Shown: positions 4,556-5,419 of the stretch, piece after piece
Layout: every line of letters begins with the position of its first letter
Position numbering within the stretch: position 1 is the stretch's first letter
Assembly (NCBI GenBank): GCA_946644025.1
Contig: CAMPCG010000214.1
Span: forward strand, 1 to 5,419
Source of the DNA: an uncultured Prevotellaceae bacterium
Lineage (GTDB): Bacteria > Bacteroidota > Bacteroidia > Bacteroidales > Bacteroidaceae
Direction: 5' to 3'
DNA: 5,419 nt
The notes under the pieces: generated by a model
The model's database searches: none
Told to the model about the DNA's origin: nothing
What the model saw: the letters and a program-made list of their open reading frames with translations, nothing else
Made by a program: the position numbers and the translations under genes

Positions 4556-5419
4556 TTATTCGGCGGCGGGAGCCTCTTTCTTCTTGCGCGGAGCGCTCTT
4601 CTTCTTAGCGGCGGGCTTGGCGGCGGGAGCCTCCTCGTCGGCCTTGAAGGTGGGGTCGAGCTTCTCCAGGCGGGCCTTCAGACGGTCTATCTCCTTGTCC
4701 TTCATCTCAATCTCGTCGCCCTGGTTGCGGATGGTGGTGAGCAGCGAGTTCAGCTCGTCGTTCTCAATCTCCATGGGATAGAGGGCATTGACGCGGTTGA
4801 TGAAGTCGCCCAGGATGTTCATGTAGTTGGTGAAGGCGTCGAAGGGTCCGCTGTAGATGCCGCGGTCCAGTCCTACGTTCGAGGGCTTGGTGGTCATGAA
4901 GCGGAAGTTGTTCGAGGCCTGCAGGTAGTCCCAGTCCTGCATGATGCGCGGGTCGTCGGCAATGAGCAGACGGTCGGCCACCGAGTAGAGCTTCTGGAAA
5001 GCCTCGCGCTGCATGGCGTTGCCCAGCCAGCAGGAGCAGTCGCGCTCCTCGTCGACCCACGACAGGGTGTCGGGCACGTCGAGCTGGCCCACGCTCTTCG
5101 TCTTCATGCAAATCTCGGTAGGCGTAGAGAAGGTGATGCCCTTCTCCTTGGCGCAGACGGGCAGGGCACGGATGAACTCGAGGATGTTGCTCGACAGCGG
5201 CTGTGCGATGCCCAGTGCCGAGAGTTCCATGAAGATGTTGATGATCTGCTCCTCTTCGGGCAGGCGGGCGATGCGGTCGATGTAAGCGTCGGCGAAGAGC
5301 GGATAGCCCTCCCACTCGGCGTTGTTGAAGCGCAGTGAGATGTCGTCGGAGAGCTCCACGTCGCGCAGCAGCAGCTTCAGGTTCGGGGCCATGTTGCAGT
5401 GGTAGACATAGTGGGGCGA
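4556..5419 (-). CDS. GH57 alpha-amylase-type protein (partial, N-terminus outside window)
   Basis: The frame is open from the right edge, begins on a codon boundary at 5419, and ends at TAA 4558-4556: 287 residues. The first visible residues are SPHYVYHCNMAPNLKLLLRD; ATG 5392 is internal, since conserved family sequence precedes it. The segments MAPNLKLLLRD..LSDDISLRF, WVDEERDCSCWLGN (121-133), QREAFQKLYSVADR, QDWDYLQASNNF and PFDAFTNYMNILGDF match the C-terminal half of Bacteroidetes GH57 alpha-amylases, whose nucleophile Glu would lie outside the window. SDD (24-26) may include the acid/base Asp; this is inferred from position. A predicted coiled coil (about 222-255, heptads through EIEMKDKEIDRLKARLEKL) leads into an Ala/Lys/Pro-rich tail (260-287, KKKSAPRKKKEAPAAE). 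No signal peptide can be judged. In relatives this gene usually follows a glycosyltransferase and a GH133 debranching-type gene, which suggests alpha-glucan storage metabolism. It is the last gene of its transcript. Confidence 0.88.
   Translation of the reverse strand, partial: SPHYVYHCNMAPNLKLLLRDVELSDDISLRFNNAEWEGYPLFADAYIDRIARLPEEEQIINIFMELSALGIAQPLSSNILEFIRALPVCAKEKGITFSTPTEICMKTKSVGQLDVPDTLSWVDEERDCSCWLGNAMQREAFQKLYSVADRLLIADDPRIMQDWDYLQASNNFRFMTTKPSNVGLDRGIYSGPFDAFTNYMNILGDFINRVNALYPMEIENDELNSLLTTIRNQGDEIEMKDKEIDRLKARLEKLDPTFKADEEAPAAKPAAKKKSAPRKKKEAPAAE

Noticed and set aside
4391..5338. 315-residue plus-strand open frame
   Set aside because: Antisense of the GH57 gene; Leu/Val/Gly-rich shadow composition, and it would read through the terminator hairpin at 4506-4538.
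1..5419. tRNA, rRNA, CRISPR array, insertion sequence or integration site
   Set aside because: No clover-leaf, rRNA segment, regular repeat-spacer pattern, transposase or integrase frame was found by reading both strands.

Overview
The window looks like a moderately GC-rich Bacteroidales chromosome, most likely Prevotella-like. Three promoters of the Bacteroidetes sigma-ABfrA type (TTG, 19-21 nt, TAnnTTTG) can be read, Shine-Dalgarno sequences are lacking, and the proteins (anaerobic sulfatase maturase, GH57 alpha-amylase with a coiled-coil tail, Bacteroidetes-style LysA) are typical of gut glycan degraders. No mobile-element gene, RNA gene or CRISPR array is visible.

Layout. (1) 1-1238, minus: N-terminal 412 residues of an exported right-handed beta-helix protein of the pectate-lyase superfamily, cut by the left edge. 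An in-frame inverted repeat built from tandem GGGAGTGAAA-type units lies inside it. (2) 1239-1580: 342 bp without a gene. It holds a good minus-strand promoter (1371-1342), a 66-bp near-perfect palindrome (1265-1330) that would fall in the 5' leader of the beta-helix mRNA, a stretch with two smaller hairpins, and the plus-strand promoter of the next gene. (3) 1581-2828, plus: complete anaerobic sulfatase-maturating radical SAM enzyme, probably starting at a TTG codon. (4) 2829-2954: possible weak terminator plus a textbook promoter. (5) 2955-4115, plus: diaminopimelate decarboxylase, lysA. (6) 4117-4503, plus: a well-formed coding frame with no start codon, directly after lysA and in its +1 frame; probably a gene remnant. 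(7) 4506-4538: terminator hairpin shared by converging transcripts. (8) 4556-5419, minus: C-terminal 287 residues of a GH57 alpha-amylase-type protein, cut by the right edge.

The genes do not form one pathway. The beta-helix protein would act outside the inner membrane on a polysaccharide, the maturase activates sulfatases in the cytoplasm, LysA makes lysine, and the GH57 protein probably belongs to intracellular alpha-glucan metabolism. The divergent beta-helix and maturase genes both suit a glycan-foraging lifestyle, but no sulfatase or SusC/D pair is in view to link them. The most unusual things are the repeat-derived protein segment, the leader palindrome, the start-less frame after lysA, and a GH57 region that does not match the motif I recall for active family members.
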